Part shown: one piece after another, positions 1 to 9,964 of the stretch
Layout of the letters: each line of letters begins with the position of its first letter
How positions within the stretch are numbered: the stretch's first letter is position 1
Origin: Cheiracanthium punctorium
Lineage: Eukaryota; Arthropoda; Arachnida; Araneae; Cheiracanthiidae
Direction of reading: 5' to 3'
Length of the DNA: 64,000 bases
Assembly: GCA_038373885.1 (NCBI GenBank)
Contig: JAWZYV010017538.1
Location: forward strand, 992,001-1,056,000
The notes under the pieces: generated by a model
Told to the model about the DNA's origin: nothing
The model's input: only the letters and a program-made list of their open reading frames with translations
The model's database searches: none
Position numbers and translations under genes: made by a program

Positions 1-3000
1 TTTTAAGTCAGAATTTTTTAAGTTGTCTGCTTTCTAATTGCTCAATATCTTATTTTTATTATTACATGTTGCTGTTTTTCATGCAGTGCAGAGTTTTGAA
101 ATTACGCTTTCAGTAGAATTTTTTCATTGTCAATGTATAGTTTTTTTTTTCTTTTAAGTAGTGCAATTTTTCTCTGAATAGTATAAGCAAAATCATTCAT
201 TGAAAGGATAACACGTGAACAAAGAGACCAAAAGACCTGAAAATCAGATTTTTTTCCCCCCTAGTTTCCTGCGCTACATATAGTAGATTAGAAAACTCAA
301 AATTGAAGAGACATAAAAGAAGAAAAAGAAAGATGTGTATTACTTACTGAGATTGAGCTTTTTGTGCCGCTCAAAGATTTCGCGGTTCATTACTTTCTAA
401 ACAAGGCGTTTAAAAACAGACAGATAGGTAGAATGAAGAAATGGAGGAAGGAAGACATTTCAGCTCTTGCCTTTCCCAAGCAAGACAGCAAGCCAGAATA
501 ATAAGACAATAATTGCACTTAAAAAAAAGTTAAAATTAATCCCCGGGAAAATTGCAAGGCGGGCAATATTTTCAAAAGTAATATATAATGAACTGTTCAA
601 TCAACAAATTATAATAAAGAAGACCAGTCATTAAGTTTCGATACAATTAGTTTTCAATCATTTGAATTCACTGAAATGCTCGAGTTCTAGAATCTGAAAT
701 ATCTGAACTTACTATTATACTAATATTTCATTTATATTAATATTTCAGACGAAACAATTGTTTTTCTTGAATATATTGAGAAAAAAATTAGAAATTGCGT
801 AAAAATTAGAAAGCCCAGGGATTCTTCATTCAAACTAAAAATTCCACTACAGTTAGTTCTTTTTTCCGTTTTTCCTCGGAGCGTCAACCTTTAACTTCAG
901 TAAACATAAAAACTACAAAGTGATGCGCAGCACTGAAAGACTGAAAAAAAGTAATTTCAAGGAAAGAAAAGAAAAAATATATGTCTATAAATATGTATGT
1001 GTGTGTGTGTGCATGTATGTATACAAATATTTATACATTAAGCGAAAATGTCATGTTTTGATGAATAATTCACCATCTAAAGATCGCAGAACTGGTGATA
1101 TCGGTGTTCTTTTGATCCTTAAATCATCATTCAACCATATACCTCAACTAACGGCGAGCGCACAAGAATCCAAGTTCGAAAGTTTTATCTGCTCCCATCT
1201 GCTCTGGCAATTAACAGAGCAGGATTATCAGACAGAGCCGCAACTATTACTGAAAATGTCACCTTAGAACACATGGCTATTATTTCTGATGTTTATATAA
1301 ATAGATGGTGATTGAAAGAATGGCTTTAAGAAGACAAAGAAAGGAGCTAAGAGACAATATGAAATTCCATGAAAATCGGCGTTCGAATTAATTTCAGAAA
1401 GGTTGTATTTTTGACGGCAGAAAATTGTAATTGAACACAGAGGCAACTGAAACACTTGGGAAAAAGTATGTAAAAATTATTAAGAGTGTAGTTCGGAAAA
1501 ATAAAATCTCCCTCACGGTCTAAGTACACAAATCAGAATACGCTGATTGCACCAAGGACTCGAAAAAATTCAGGATGATTCTTTCTAAGTTGTATTACAC
1601 ATCGCAATAAATGAAACAACGGTGCCTTTTATAAAACTTTCTGAAAAAATTCTTCAACATGGAATTGCACAGCAAAAAAGTTTCGAAAAGTGGCATATCC
1701 TGCTGAATTTTCGATTTTAAAGATTTTTTTCTGAAAGTTTCGCTATTGATGCAGTGCATAATACAGCTTGTAAAGAGACATTCTAAAAATGTTGAAGTGC
1801 ATTACATAATTAGTTTATTTGTATTTATGTACCAAAATCACATGGTTTTTTCGAACTACACCGTTAAAGAAGAACGCGTGATCAAACTAGGATCAAAATA
1901 TATCTGTAATAGCTTCCTCTCATAATAATGTTGCAAAAAAAATTTTGACGTATTCCCAAAATAATGATATTGACATTTCAAATTTGAAACTAATTGGGTG
2001 CGATAGAACCACCGTCAATGAAGTGACGAAAAATTGTAGTTATAAAATTATTAGAAACTAGACTAAATACCCATGTAATGGATAATTTGCTTGCTACACA
2101 CTAAAGATCTACCCTCCAGGCAATTATTTCAACAGTTTGATGAGCAAACTGTGGATGCTTAAGTTTTTTCTCGATAGGGTAAAAACTTAAAAGATGCGAA
2201 TATTTAATTATTAAAAAATGAATCTGGACTGCCACAATTGATTTTGGAGATTTAAGTACGGTCCAGAAGTATGTCCAAAATTGTGAAACGGTATCAAATG
2301 GAATATTTCAAAAGACTTCGCCAAAAGTAATTTCGGGAAAACCCGACACTTTCGTTGATTAACAACAGCCAATAGAATTTTGTGTTTGTATGTGTCCTAT
2401 AAAACTCCTTCTAGAAATGTAAAAGTTCTTACCGAATATGTTATTGAAGTTTATATTCATATATGATTCAGCATCAAAGTAAGATCTTTTTGCAAGGATG
2501 GATCAATTCATTTGTGGGAAATGATGAAATGTTCCAGGTACCTCAAAAGGTAGAGAGACATATAGAAACATACCAGTGATTCAAAGGATAGCCTTTTTTG
2601 GCAATCATGAAAATACAATTTTGGAAGCAATAACTGATACCTGTCAACATATAAGATAACTGGGATTTATAAGGATAGTTGAATCCATAACTGAGCCAAA
2701 ACAGAGCATTATGAGTTTTGAAATTCCATTCATCAAATTTGAAGTTTCTGACTATGTAGATCTAATAAATTGGAATGACTGTGAGTTGTCTGAACCTCTT
2801 AGCTTGTCGAACGTATGTGACGAAGAAGCGAAAAAAAAATGTTTCTAACAGGAGAAACACCTGATTTGTTATGCTTTCCTTCTTATACACAAGCACTAGA
2901 AAGGTTTACGTGAAGATGGTTACAGAAGCCTCGTCAAATGTGTCTGGATATGAATCTAGAGATGGTTCCATCTTGGGAAAGTTGGATTGTTGCAATATGA

Positions 3001-4855
3001 TGAGACAGTATAACACTAACATTGAGGACTAAGAGCTAATAAGAATTATGAGCTCATGCATTGAGAGCTAATATAAAAGGGGTGGAAATCATTATGCAGC
3101 CATCTCACAATGTGCCTTCGGGATAGGAACTGCTTAATGTAAAAACATTCGAGACAACAGTTGCGTCTTTTACTAAATCGTAAAACGTCGACACCCGTGC
3201 ATAAGCGGAAAACAAATAAATTAATGAAAATGTGTTTTACTTGTAGATTAGTGATATAAAAAGGAAAAATAAAATCACTATAATATTTCAAAATAACAAG
3301 TATCTTTTTTTAACACCATACTTAATTTCACCCTAATGTACATACATAAATTAATTCAAATGAACGTTGCATTCAAGTGGTCTGACATAATTATTTTCAT
3401 AAAATTAAAGGAAAGTTGCATTGATGATTTTGTGATTGTTTTATATTTAAAACTTCAACACCCCACCCCCTTAAATTTAAAATCTCTTGCGCAAATAATA
3501 GTTTACTCGCAAATAATAATAGTTAACACTGTTATTTGAAATAATAGTTAACACTGTTATTTGAAAGTACGTTCAAATCAAATTTAAATGAAAGTATACC
3601 ATTTTAAAGTTTATTAGCGAGTCTTTTGATATATAGAGCATTGATATAACCGTTCGAATAGGGCCATTGGTATGGGGTCGTTATGACGCGAGACGACTGT
3701 ATTTCAAATTTTTAGAGGAGAATTTACCAGCACATGTTCTATACATGATATATTATCATTGAAAATTCATATTTTTGTGCAGCACAAAAACTGACGAGCA
3801 TCAAAATATAAACAGCAAGTCTAAGAAACAGATTTTTGCTCTAATTTTTGAAAACTTACTTCTAGTCTTTCATCCGATTTTTAAAACTTTTAAGAATTGA
3901 AAAATATTTTTAAAGAAAGTTTTCTGATTTTTAAAGTTTATTATTATTGTTGTTGCTGGTGTTATTGTATATACCTCTGTGGTTGAGTTTTCAATAAAGT
4001 TTTAGGTCAACAACATGCAAATATGATAACAACAAAAGCTAAAGTACTGGGAGTTAATGGTTTATGGCCCTTTTCCTAAGTCACTAAGTGATCTACTAAT
4101 AGCGACGGTTTTGAATTACTTATCTAAATTTCTCTTTCAGAAGAAAAAGAATATCTTTTCTCAAGCGTGCTGCCGATAGGTCACCTTGCCATTGGAGCCG
4201 AACACCGTTTTCTCTGTCATTTATTTTCTGAATGGATCCAACCTGACAGCTTTCAGTAACTGTCAGACAGGATTAGGTGAGCTTCTGAGAAAGTCAGTCA
4301 AAATCAAAACAAATCAGCCATGTATACTGATTTCGATCGCATTATACACTGGACGAGGCGTACATGAATGTGGCTGTCATAACGAAATCGGCCTATGAAA
4401 TGCTCTTTGAAATTTAAGTATCTCTGCCTTAAGAAAATACTTTGTCGACAAAACTTTCCAATAACTTTTATTACTTTATTTCAAAAAGAAGTCTTTTAAT
4501 TAGGAACTTAATTTTTGTTTGTTAAGACGGAAATATCAGCTGAACTATAAAAATTATGATCTAGAAGGAACTTTTAGCGAAATTCCCCTTCCCTCCTCCG
4601 AAAAAAGTTTTCTAAGAGTCTAATTTATAAAATATAATCCCCTCCCCCCCCATTTTTTAATGCATGTGATACGTTTAATATATGTTAAAATAACACATAA
4701 ATATTCAATATAAAACAAATAAGTACTGAATTTAAGCTTAAATACTATGTTAAATATTTTTAATGCGTTACTTGTTTAAGTATATACGCATAAAACTTTT
4801 TAATGCAAAGTAATTGTTCATGCATCCGTTTTTGAACTGGTTTTTAAGAATAATG
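1..4855. other. AT-rich stretch with no recognisable gene
   Basis: I see no supported gene here. All reading frames are short and AT-driven, and none of the translations resembles a family I know. Visible structure is limited to a short (TG)n run near 1000-1012 and a perfect 25-bp tandem duplication at 3515-3539 / 3540-3564. The stretch could be intron, intergenic sequence or old decayed repeats; the sequence alone does not decide. Confidence 0.6.
3515..3564. repeat. 25-bp direct tandem duplication
   Basis: Two identical adjacent 25-bp units, 3515-3539 and 3540-3564, each containing AGTTAACACTGTTATTTGA. Identity suggests a recent slippage or repair duplication. No TIR or coding context. Confidence 0.85.
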
Positions 4856-4856
4856 C

Positions 4857-5214
4857 CCTTACATCTTTATATAAATAATACATTAGAGCTTCTGCTATTT
4901 AATATTTATTAATGAATTTGCTATTGAAAATGACACAGAAAGTCTAAATCGATTCCTGAAAATAAAGGAAAATCACCTTCCATCTTTATATAAATAATAC
5001 ATTAAAGCTTCTGCTATTTAATATTTATCAATGAATTTGCTACTGAAAATGACACAGAAAGTCTAAATCGGTTCCTGAAAATAAAGGAAAATCACCTTAC
5101 ATCTTTTATATAAATAATACATTAGAGCTTCTGCTATTTAATATTTATCAATGAATTTGCTATTGAAAATGACATAGAAAGTCTAAATCGGTTCCTGAAA
5201 ATAAAGGAAAATCG
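4857..5214. repeat. 119-bp tandem repeat, three units
   Basis: Three head-to-tail copies of a 119-bp unit begin near 4857, 4976 and 5095. Each carries CATCTTTATATAAATAATAC, then AGAGCTTCTGCTATTT or a one-base variant, and ends with AAATAAAGGAAAATC. Units differ by only a few substitutions. There is no open frame across the units, so this is a small noncoding satellite-like block just upstream of the hAT relic. Confidence 0.9.
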
Positions 5215-5359
5215 CCCGGGAAATGATTGGGTATTTTCGGATGTCTGTGTTATTTACTGTTCATTGTAGGTTTTCAAATCTCAAGTGCCTCAGATTTTAT
5301 AGTTAAAAAAAACTACTTTATTAAAATAACATGATCCTTTGCTAACGCTTCTTCTAGCA

Positions 5360-6051
5360 CAGGGATGGGCAAACTACAGCCAGCGGGCCAAATCCGGCCC
5401 GAGGATAGAATTTTAAATTTGACGGTCCGACGGAAATTAAAAGAAAATATATATTTATATATTATATATCCATATTAAGAAATATGAAGATGGCTTTAAA
5501 AAACTGCATTTTGAGTTCGAACGCAGATTTCAAGATTTCAGCGCCATTCAAACAGAATTGGATATTTTTACCATGCCTTTCAACGTAAATTGTGAAGCAG
5601 TGAGGTGCGATTTGCAGCTTGAATTAATTCAGTTGCAACTAACAATCATCTCAAGCAGTTGTTTCTAAATATACGAGAGTTTTACAAATCATTATCGAAA
5701 GTAAGTTTCCGAAATTTAATACCTCATTCCCAGAATATCAGTGCTATGTTTGCTTCATCTTATGTATGTGAACACGTGTTTTCAACTATGAACCTTATAA
5801 AGAATTCTTTCAGAAGTAGACTGACAGATGAGCATTTAGCCTCGTTCCTTAGAATCAGTACATCTCACTTCGAACCTCAATATAAGAAACTTTCAAAAAT
5901 GAAATCGCAATTTCATTCATCTCATTAACATATTTAAATTGTAATGCATGTATATTGTTTTTAAAATTTTAGAAAAATTTATCTTCACCCGCCAAACTTT
6001 TTTTTTTAATCGATTTTTGGCCCGCGACCGAAAAAAGTGTGCCCATCCCTT
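5360..6051 (+). mobile_element. hAT-superfamily DNA transposon, internally deleted
   Basis: The left end reads CAGGGATGGGCAAACTAC and the right end is its imperfect inverse, GTGTGCCCATCCCTT, giving short TIRs typical of hAT elements. The flanks carry an 8-bp target-site duplication: TTCTAGCA at 5352-5359 and TTCTAGCC at 6052-6059 (7/8). At about 690 bp it is far shorter than an autonomous hAT of roughly 2.5-4 kb. It retains the C-terminal part of the transposase inside, so it is an internal-deletion derivative of a coding element. Confidence 0.88.
5480..5928 (+). pseudogene. hAT transposase C-terminal remnant (GTF2IRD2/ZBED-like)
   Basis: Two frames together resemble the C-terminus of hAT transposases related to the vertebrate domesticated GTF2IRD2/ZBED type. 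Upstream, from about 5507, one frame reads HFEFERRFQDFSAIQTE then IFTMPFNV and LQLELIQLQ. It ends at a stop at 5665. The other frame (5659-5928) reads SAMFASSYVCEHVFSTMN, then NSFRSRLTDEHLASFLRIST, which matches the hAT dimerisation region around the conserved S/T-x-x-CE-x-x-FS pattern. The frame change near 5640-5660 and the lack of the catalytic core and zinc finger make it non-functional. The family call is from recognition, not a search. Confidence 0.82.
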
Positions 6052-6068
6052 TTCTAGCCGAAGGCCGC

Positions 6069-6300
6069 AGACACCAGTGGCCGAGCGCGTTTACCCTCTC
6101 AACTGCGAGAAGAAAGGTGCATGGTTCGAAAAGAGTTATCATCCGAACACTTAACCCTTCTGAGTTTTCCGTGGTTCTCTTCGGAATATCGTCCATACAG
6201 TTTAGGACCCTTTCGAAAGTTCCCCACGGAGGGCATTCACTCTTCGGCCTACATCACTCATGTAGATAATTGGAGTTACACTACATTTCATTTCATTTCT
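6069..6300 (+). mobile_element. tRNA-derived SINE (body type 1)
   Basis: An A-box-like AGTGGCCGAGCGCG near 6077 and a B-box-like ATGGTTCGAAAAG near 6120 form a tRNA-like Pol III promoter. The body contains GAGTTTTCCGTGGTTCTCTTC, a variant of the module shared with the SINEs at 7363, 7721 and 46510. The 3' end runs into a CATTT-type simple tail near 6283-6300. It sits 18 bp after the hAT element's right end. Confidence 0.75.
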
Positions 6301-6364
6301 ACCCGAAGCCCTTTCCCAACTACGGGCTTTGGTAAAAATATGAACGTAATGTTGCATAAATGAT

Positions 6365-6565
6365 TTTTTTTTTTCAACGGGTGGGCAACGGGTCCACTAC
6401 AACTGCCCGAAGGTTTTATGGCCATTTTATTAGGAAGCATCCACTGGGTTGCCAGCTTTACCCCCAATGAAGGGACGGGCAAGTTAACATCCATGCCCAA
6501 GCCGGGATTCGAACCCGGACCCAATGCGTGAAGAATGATTCTTAAGCCACTACACTACCTGGGCG
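6365..6565 (-). mobile_element. tRNA-derived SINE (second family), minus strand
   Basis: Read on the minus strand, it begins CGCCCAGGTAGTGTAGTGGC, an A box of the TAGTGTAGTGG tRNA type. It then carries a perfect B box, GGGTTCGAATCCC, at about 6502-6514. The body is unrelated to the neighbouring SINE at 6069-6300. The element ends in a homopolymer, seen as T's at 6365-6374 on the plus strand, which is a poly(A) tail. The well-preserved B box implies a fairly young insertion. Confidence 0.82.
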
Positions 6566-7362
6566 TTATGTCACAAACATGATTATCTTTGAGAATTTCT
6601 AAATTTTTCAAAGATATTCATAAAATAACTTTTTATTCACTTACATATGTATTTGACAATAGCTAAGCAACAAACATAGAAAGTAAGTGTTCATTAAACA
6701 TGCACAGTATAAATTAATTGTCTTAAGCGGAATTCCAAGTTACCGGATTATTTTGGAACTAAATAAAGGCGGACAATAAATGCAGATGTACAGTGAAAAA
6801 AAATATCCTAACACATGTGCGATATTATTGCTAAGCTGTTTAGACCTATATATCCACTCAACTTATGCATTTTGAAACAATTATTACTTTTTATTATAGA
6901 AAAACTCCAGAAGCTTGGTATTTTTTACAAAACAGCTTTAGTATATAATGTGTTTGGTATATTTCTGAAACGTTTATCAAACTGCTGTCCGGATTACTAG
7001 AGGTAAAGGCCTTCGTAGAAGCTCCTCATCTGCTTTGCTTCTATCTTTTAGTGTATATGAATGAGATTAAGGCGATTCAGCTTAGAAATAAGTAAATAAA
7101 AGAATCAAGAAACGTCAATGATTCGAAAAGGAATTAAAATATTTATTCACAAGCTGTACTATGCACTTTTATAAATGACAAACATTACACGTTCTTTCAT
7201 TTTCAAAACTATTAAAATACACAGCACTATTTTGCTATAGATTTTTAAATGGAAGGCTCATCAACTAGTTTTGCAGTGCAGTTCCTAGGCTTAAGATTTA
7301 TTATAATTATTATTATTAATATTAAGCACTCACATTAATTTTTATAAGAACTCAGTCAGCCC

Positions 7363-7600
7363 CATGAGTGGCTGAGAGGTTCTGCTCTCGAAACTGGAAG
7401 GCGGGAGGGGCCAGGTTCAAACATTGGTCGCGCCTGTCGACCTAGTCGTTCGGAGTTTTCCCGTGGTTTTCTCCGAAATCTCGCGTAAATACGGGCTAGG
7501 ATCCCTCAGAGAGTCCCCTACGGTGGACATTCCCCCCTATAGGCCTAGGATCCTAGTGCAGCCAATCGGCCTTAATCCGCAAACATATAAAAATTCAATC
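7363..7600 (+). mobile_element. tRNA-derived SINE (body type 1)
   Basis: Carries A-box-like GAGTGGCTGAGAGGTTC near 7370 and B-box-like CCAGGTTCAAACATTGG near 7410. The shared body follows: CGTTCGGAGTTTTCCC, GGTTTTCTCCGAAA, then a CGTAAATACGGGCTAGGATC segment. The 3' part is GGCCTTAATCCGCAAACATA. This head differs from the one at 7721, while the body is the same module. Confidence 0.8.
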
Positions 7601-7720
7601 AAGCACACAGGCAGTAAAAATAAAAGGAAGGAAGAAAGTTTTAAAAATGTGAATTAAAAATAGATTATTATTTTTTTTTTTTAGTTACGTGCTTATTTTT
7701 TCGCAGAAATCCTAAATCCA

Positions 7721-7940
7721 ATGGTCGGGTGGATCAGTGGCCGAGCGCATAGCGCTCTCCACTGGGAGAAGGAAAGTGCCTGGTTCAAACCCAGGTCCCG
7801 TCCGTCGACTTAACCGTTCGGAATTTTCCTTGGTTTTCTCCGAAACTACGCGTAAGTACGGGTTAGATCCTTTAGAATGACCCCCCCCCCCGAGACCCCT
7901 ATCTGCCGCAATCAAACAAATCAAATCAAGCCAATGCGCT
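7721..7940 (+). mobile_element. tRNA-derived SINE (body type 1)
   Basis: A box CAGTGGCCGAGCGCATAGC near 7735 and B box CTGGTTCAAACCCAG near 7780 are both well preserved. The body module is CCGTTCGGAATTTTCC, GGTTTTCTCCGAAA, then ACGCGTAAGTACGGGTTAGA. The 3' end is a CAAATCAAATCAAG-type tail, interrupted earlier by a C homopolymer at 7880-7890. It lies about 120 bp from the previous SINE in the same orientation. Confidence 0.83.
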
Positions 7941-8754
7941 TCTCTGTCCACGTTCCTAAAGTGCATGGTATACTTTGTAGAAAACGATTTGTTTTATAAA
8001 TTGCTCGAGCCATATGATGGGGGTGCTTTTGTTTTCAAGAACTAGATTTTATAAATAACACTAAATTCATTCTTGATGCAAAGATACAAACAGGTATATC
8101 GCAGTGATGAGCCAATAAAACAGGCTATAGTAAGACGGCTTATTGAAAAGTGATCTTTTATCATTTTAAGTGAGGACAATTCACGTCTACATCAAATACT
8201 AGAACAAAAAAAGAAAAAAAAATTGACGTGTTTGCTCAAGCGTGTTATGTCCATAAGACCAACTTCCAGAGCTTTAAGTCGAATGCAATTTTCCCTTTCA
8301 TTGATTTCGAACACTTATTCAATCCGTCAGCTTTCCATCACTGTCAAACAACATTTGACAGAAAAACAGGGAAAAAGAAAAAAGTAGAGGGAAAGAAAAG
8401 AAAAGTAATAAAGTGCAACAGAAAATAAAAGTGCAATTGTTTCTCGTTTGATTAAGGTCGTTTTCACCACAAGTTTATTTTGCTTTGCGGTTGGAAGAAA
8501 TGCATTTGCTCAGATATAACTAGCGGCTAATGTTTCGAACTAATAAACGCTAATCGAAACGCATTGCGTTGGACTACCGTAAACGGTTTTGTTCTTTATC
8601 CATGCGTTCGTACCAATGGCGGATCCAGTAAATTATCAAGGGAGTGCGATAACTAGGACAAAGCATATTGTCAGAGATGGGTCAATGTTTTTTTTTTTTT
8701 TTAACTTTTCATTTTTAATATTGAACCCATACTTAGCCTGTGAATTCTCGTTAT

Positions 8755-9217
8755 TTAACCCTTTAACGCGCAGTGTTCCCACTCTGGGAACACCAAATAC
8801 GGACGTTTTGACTGTTGCCAGTCACGAAGAATAGATTTGATTTCCATAAAAATAGTTGCGGGTGACATAGCACCACGAGAATCCTTTACTTTTAAGCACG
8901 TCATTTACCGTAAAAAAATTGCCACGATTATTTTTAGCAGCACTGACATGTGCTGAAAAATGGAAGAATGCGAGAACAGCTGGATAGATTGCCCAATGCT
9001 GAAAAAAGGGCAGCCGTTGCCATCGCTCCACTTAACTACCAGCAAAATGGCGGCCGATGGAAACGTTCATCGCGTGCCACTGATCGAAAGGGTCTCTAGA
9101 CCTGCGGCACGCGATGAACGTTTCGATCGTCCGCCATCTTGCTGGTAGTTAAGTCGAGTGATGACAACGGCTGCCCTTTTTTCAGCATTGGGAAAGGGTT
9201 GCGCCTCAAAGGGTTAA
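8755..9217 (-). mobile_element. TTAA-MITE copy 1 (piggyBac-like, foldback)
   Basis: Bounded by TTAA at 8755-8758 and 9214-9217, with termini CCCTTTAACGCGCAG and TGCGCCTCAAAGGG. TTAA duplication plus CCCTTT ends is the pattern of piggyBac-superfamily elements. A 21-bp subterminal palindrome, GTGTTCCC-5-GGGAACAC, lies at 8773-8793. The right half is a foldback of arms about 95 bp each (about 8992-9089 and 9092-9192) whose centre has been deleted. I call minus the orientation in which the foldback lies on the right. No coding capacity. Confidence 0.9.
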
Positions 9218-9269
9218 AAAGACGCAATTTAGGAGACTCGTTTGGAGACCGATGTTTCTTCCCAGAATA

Positions 9270-9962
9270 CAGTGACCCCTACACTTAAACGACTTCTTGA
9301 GCGAATATGAATCTCTCAGTTATACGTCCAAATTCACTTAGCGTCGTCCATGCCTTATGCGAAATTTCTCTTAGTTATATAACTCGTCTCTCACTTATAC
9401 GACATTTTAAACGGTACAGGTGATATTCCATTTCGCACCTAATAATTCATATTATAATATTTTAAGTACAAATCATGCACGCTTTCTTACCTTTATCCTT
9501 TCACTACTGTGAAAATGTGTAATCAATAATGAATAACATTTCTTATCTAAAATTCTGGTTGTGTGTCTATCAAGATTATTATTCCCAAAATACCTTAAAA
9601 GCTTTATCTGACTTATTGACATTTTTTCTCTTTTAGTCGATTACAGAGACATACTAATATCACTTTATTTTTTTGAAAAAATCTGATCTGTAGATCTTTA
9701 AGCATAATTATAAGATAATTGCAACAAAAGAGTATTTTGGTAACTTTCTAATAACATTTTACGTTTATTTTTTTAACGCATTTTATAAATTTTGTTAAAA
9801 TATGTTCTCTAAACTTAGTTTCTTAAATTTCACAGATAAAATAATTGATGCATATAAAATTTTTAAACTTATATAATAAGTTGATCTCTCAATTATACGA
9901 CTCTCTAAATTATACGACTTTTTCTATGGTCCCCTGCAAGTCGTATAAGTGAGAGGTCACTG
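9270..9962. mobile_element. pogo/Tigger-like TIR element, non-autonomous
   Basis: The left end CAGTGACCCCTACACTTAAA and the right end ...TATAAGTGAGAGGTCACTG are imperfect inverted repeats flanked by TA (9268-9269, 9963-9964). TA target duplication and CAGTG ends fit the Tc1/mariner-pogo group. Variants of CTCTCANTTATACGAC recur inside both ends (near 9312, 9390, 9882, 9902 and, inverted, 9938). No transposase frame remains in the 693 bp. Confidence 0.82.
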
Positions 9963-9964
9963 TA

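Noticed and set aside
6365..6565. Functional tRNA gene on the minus strand (perfect B box)
   Set aside because: The tRNA-like part is followed by a nonhomologous body and a poly(A) tail, so it is a SINE.
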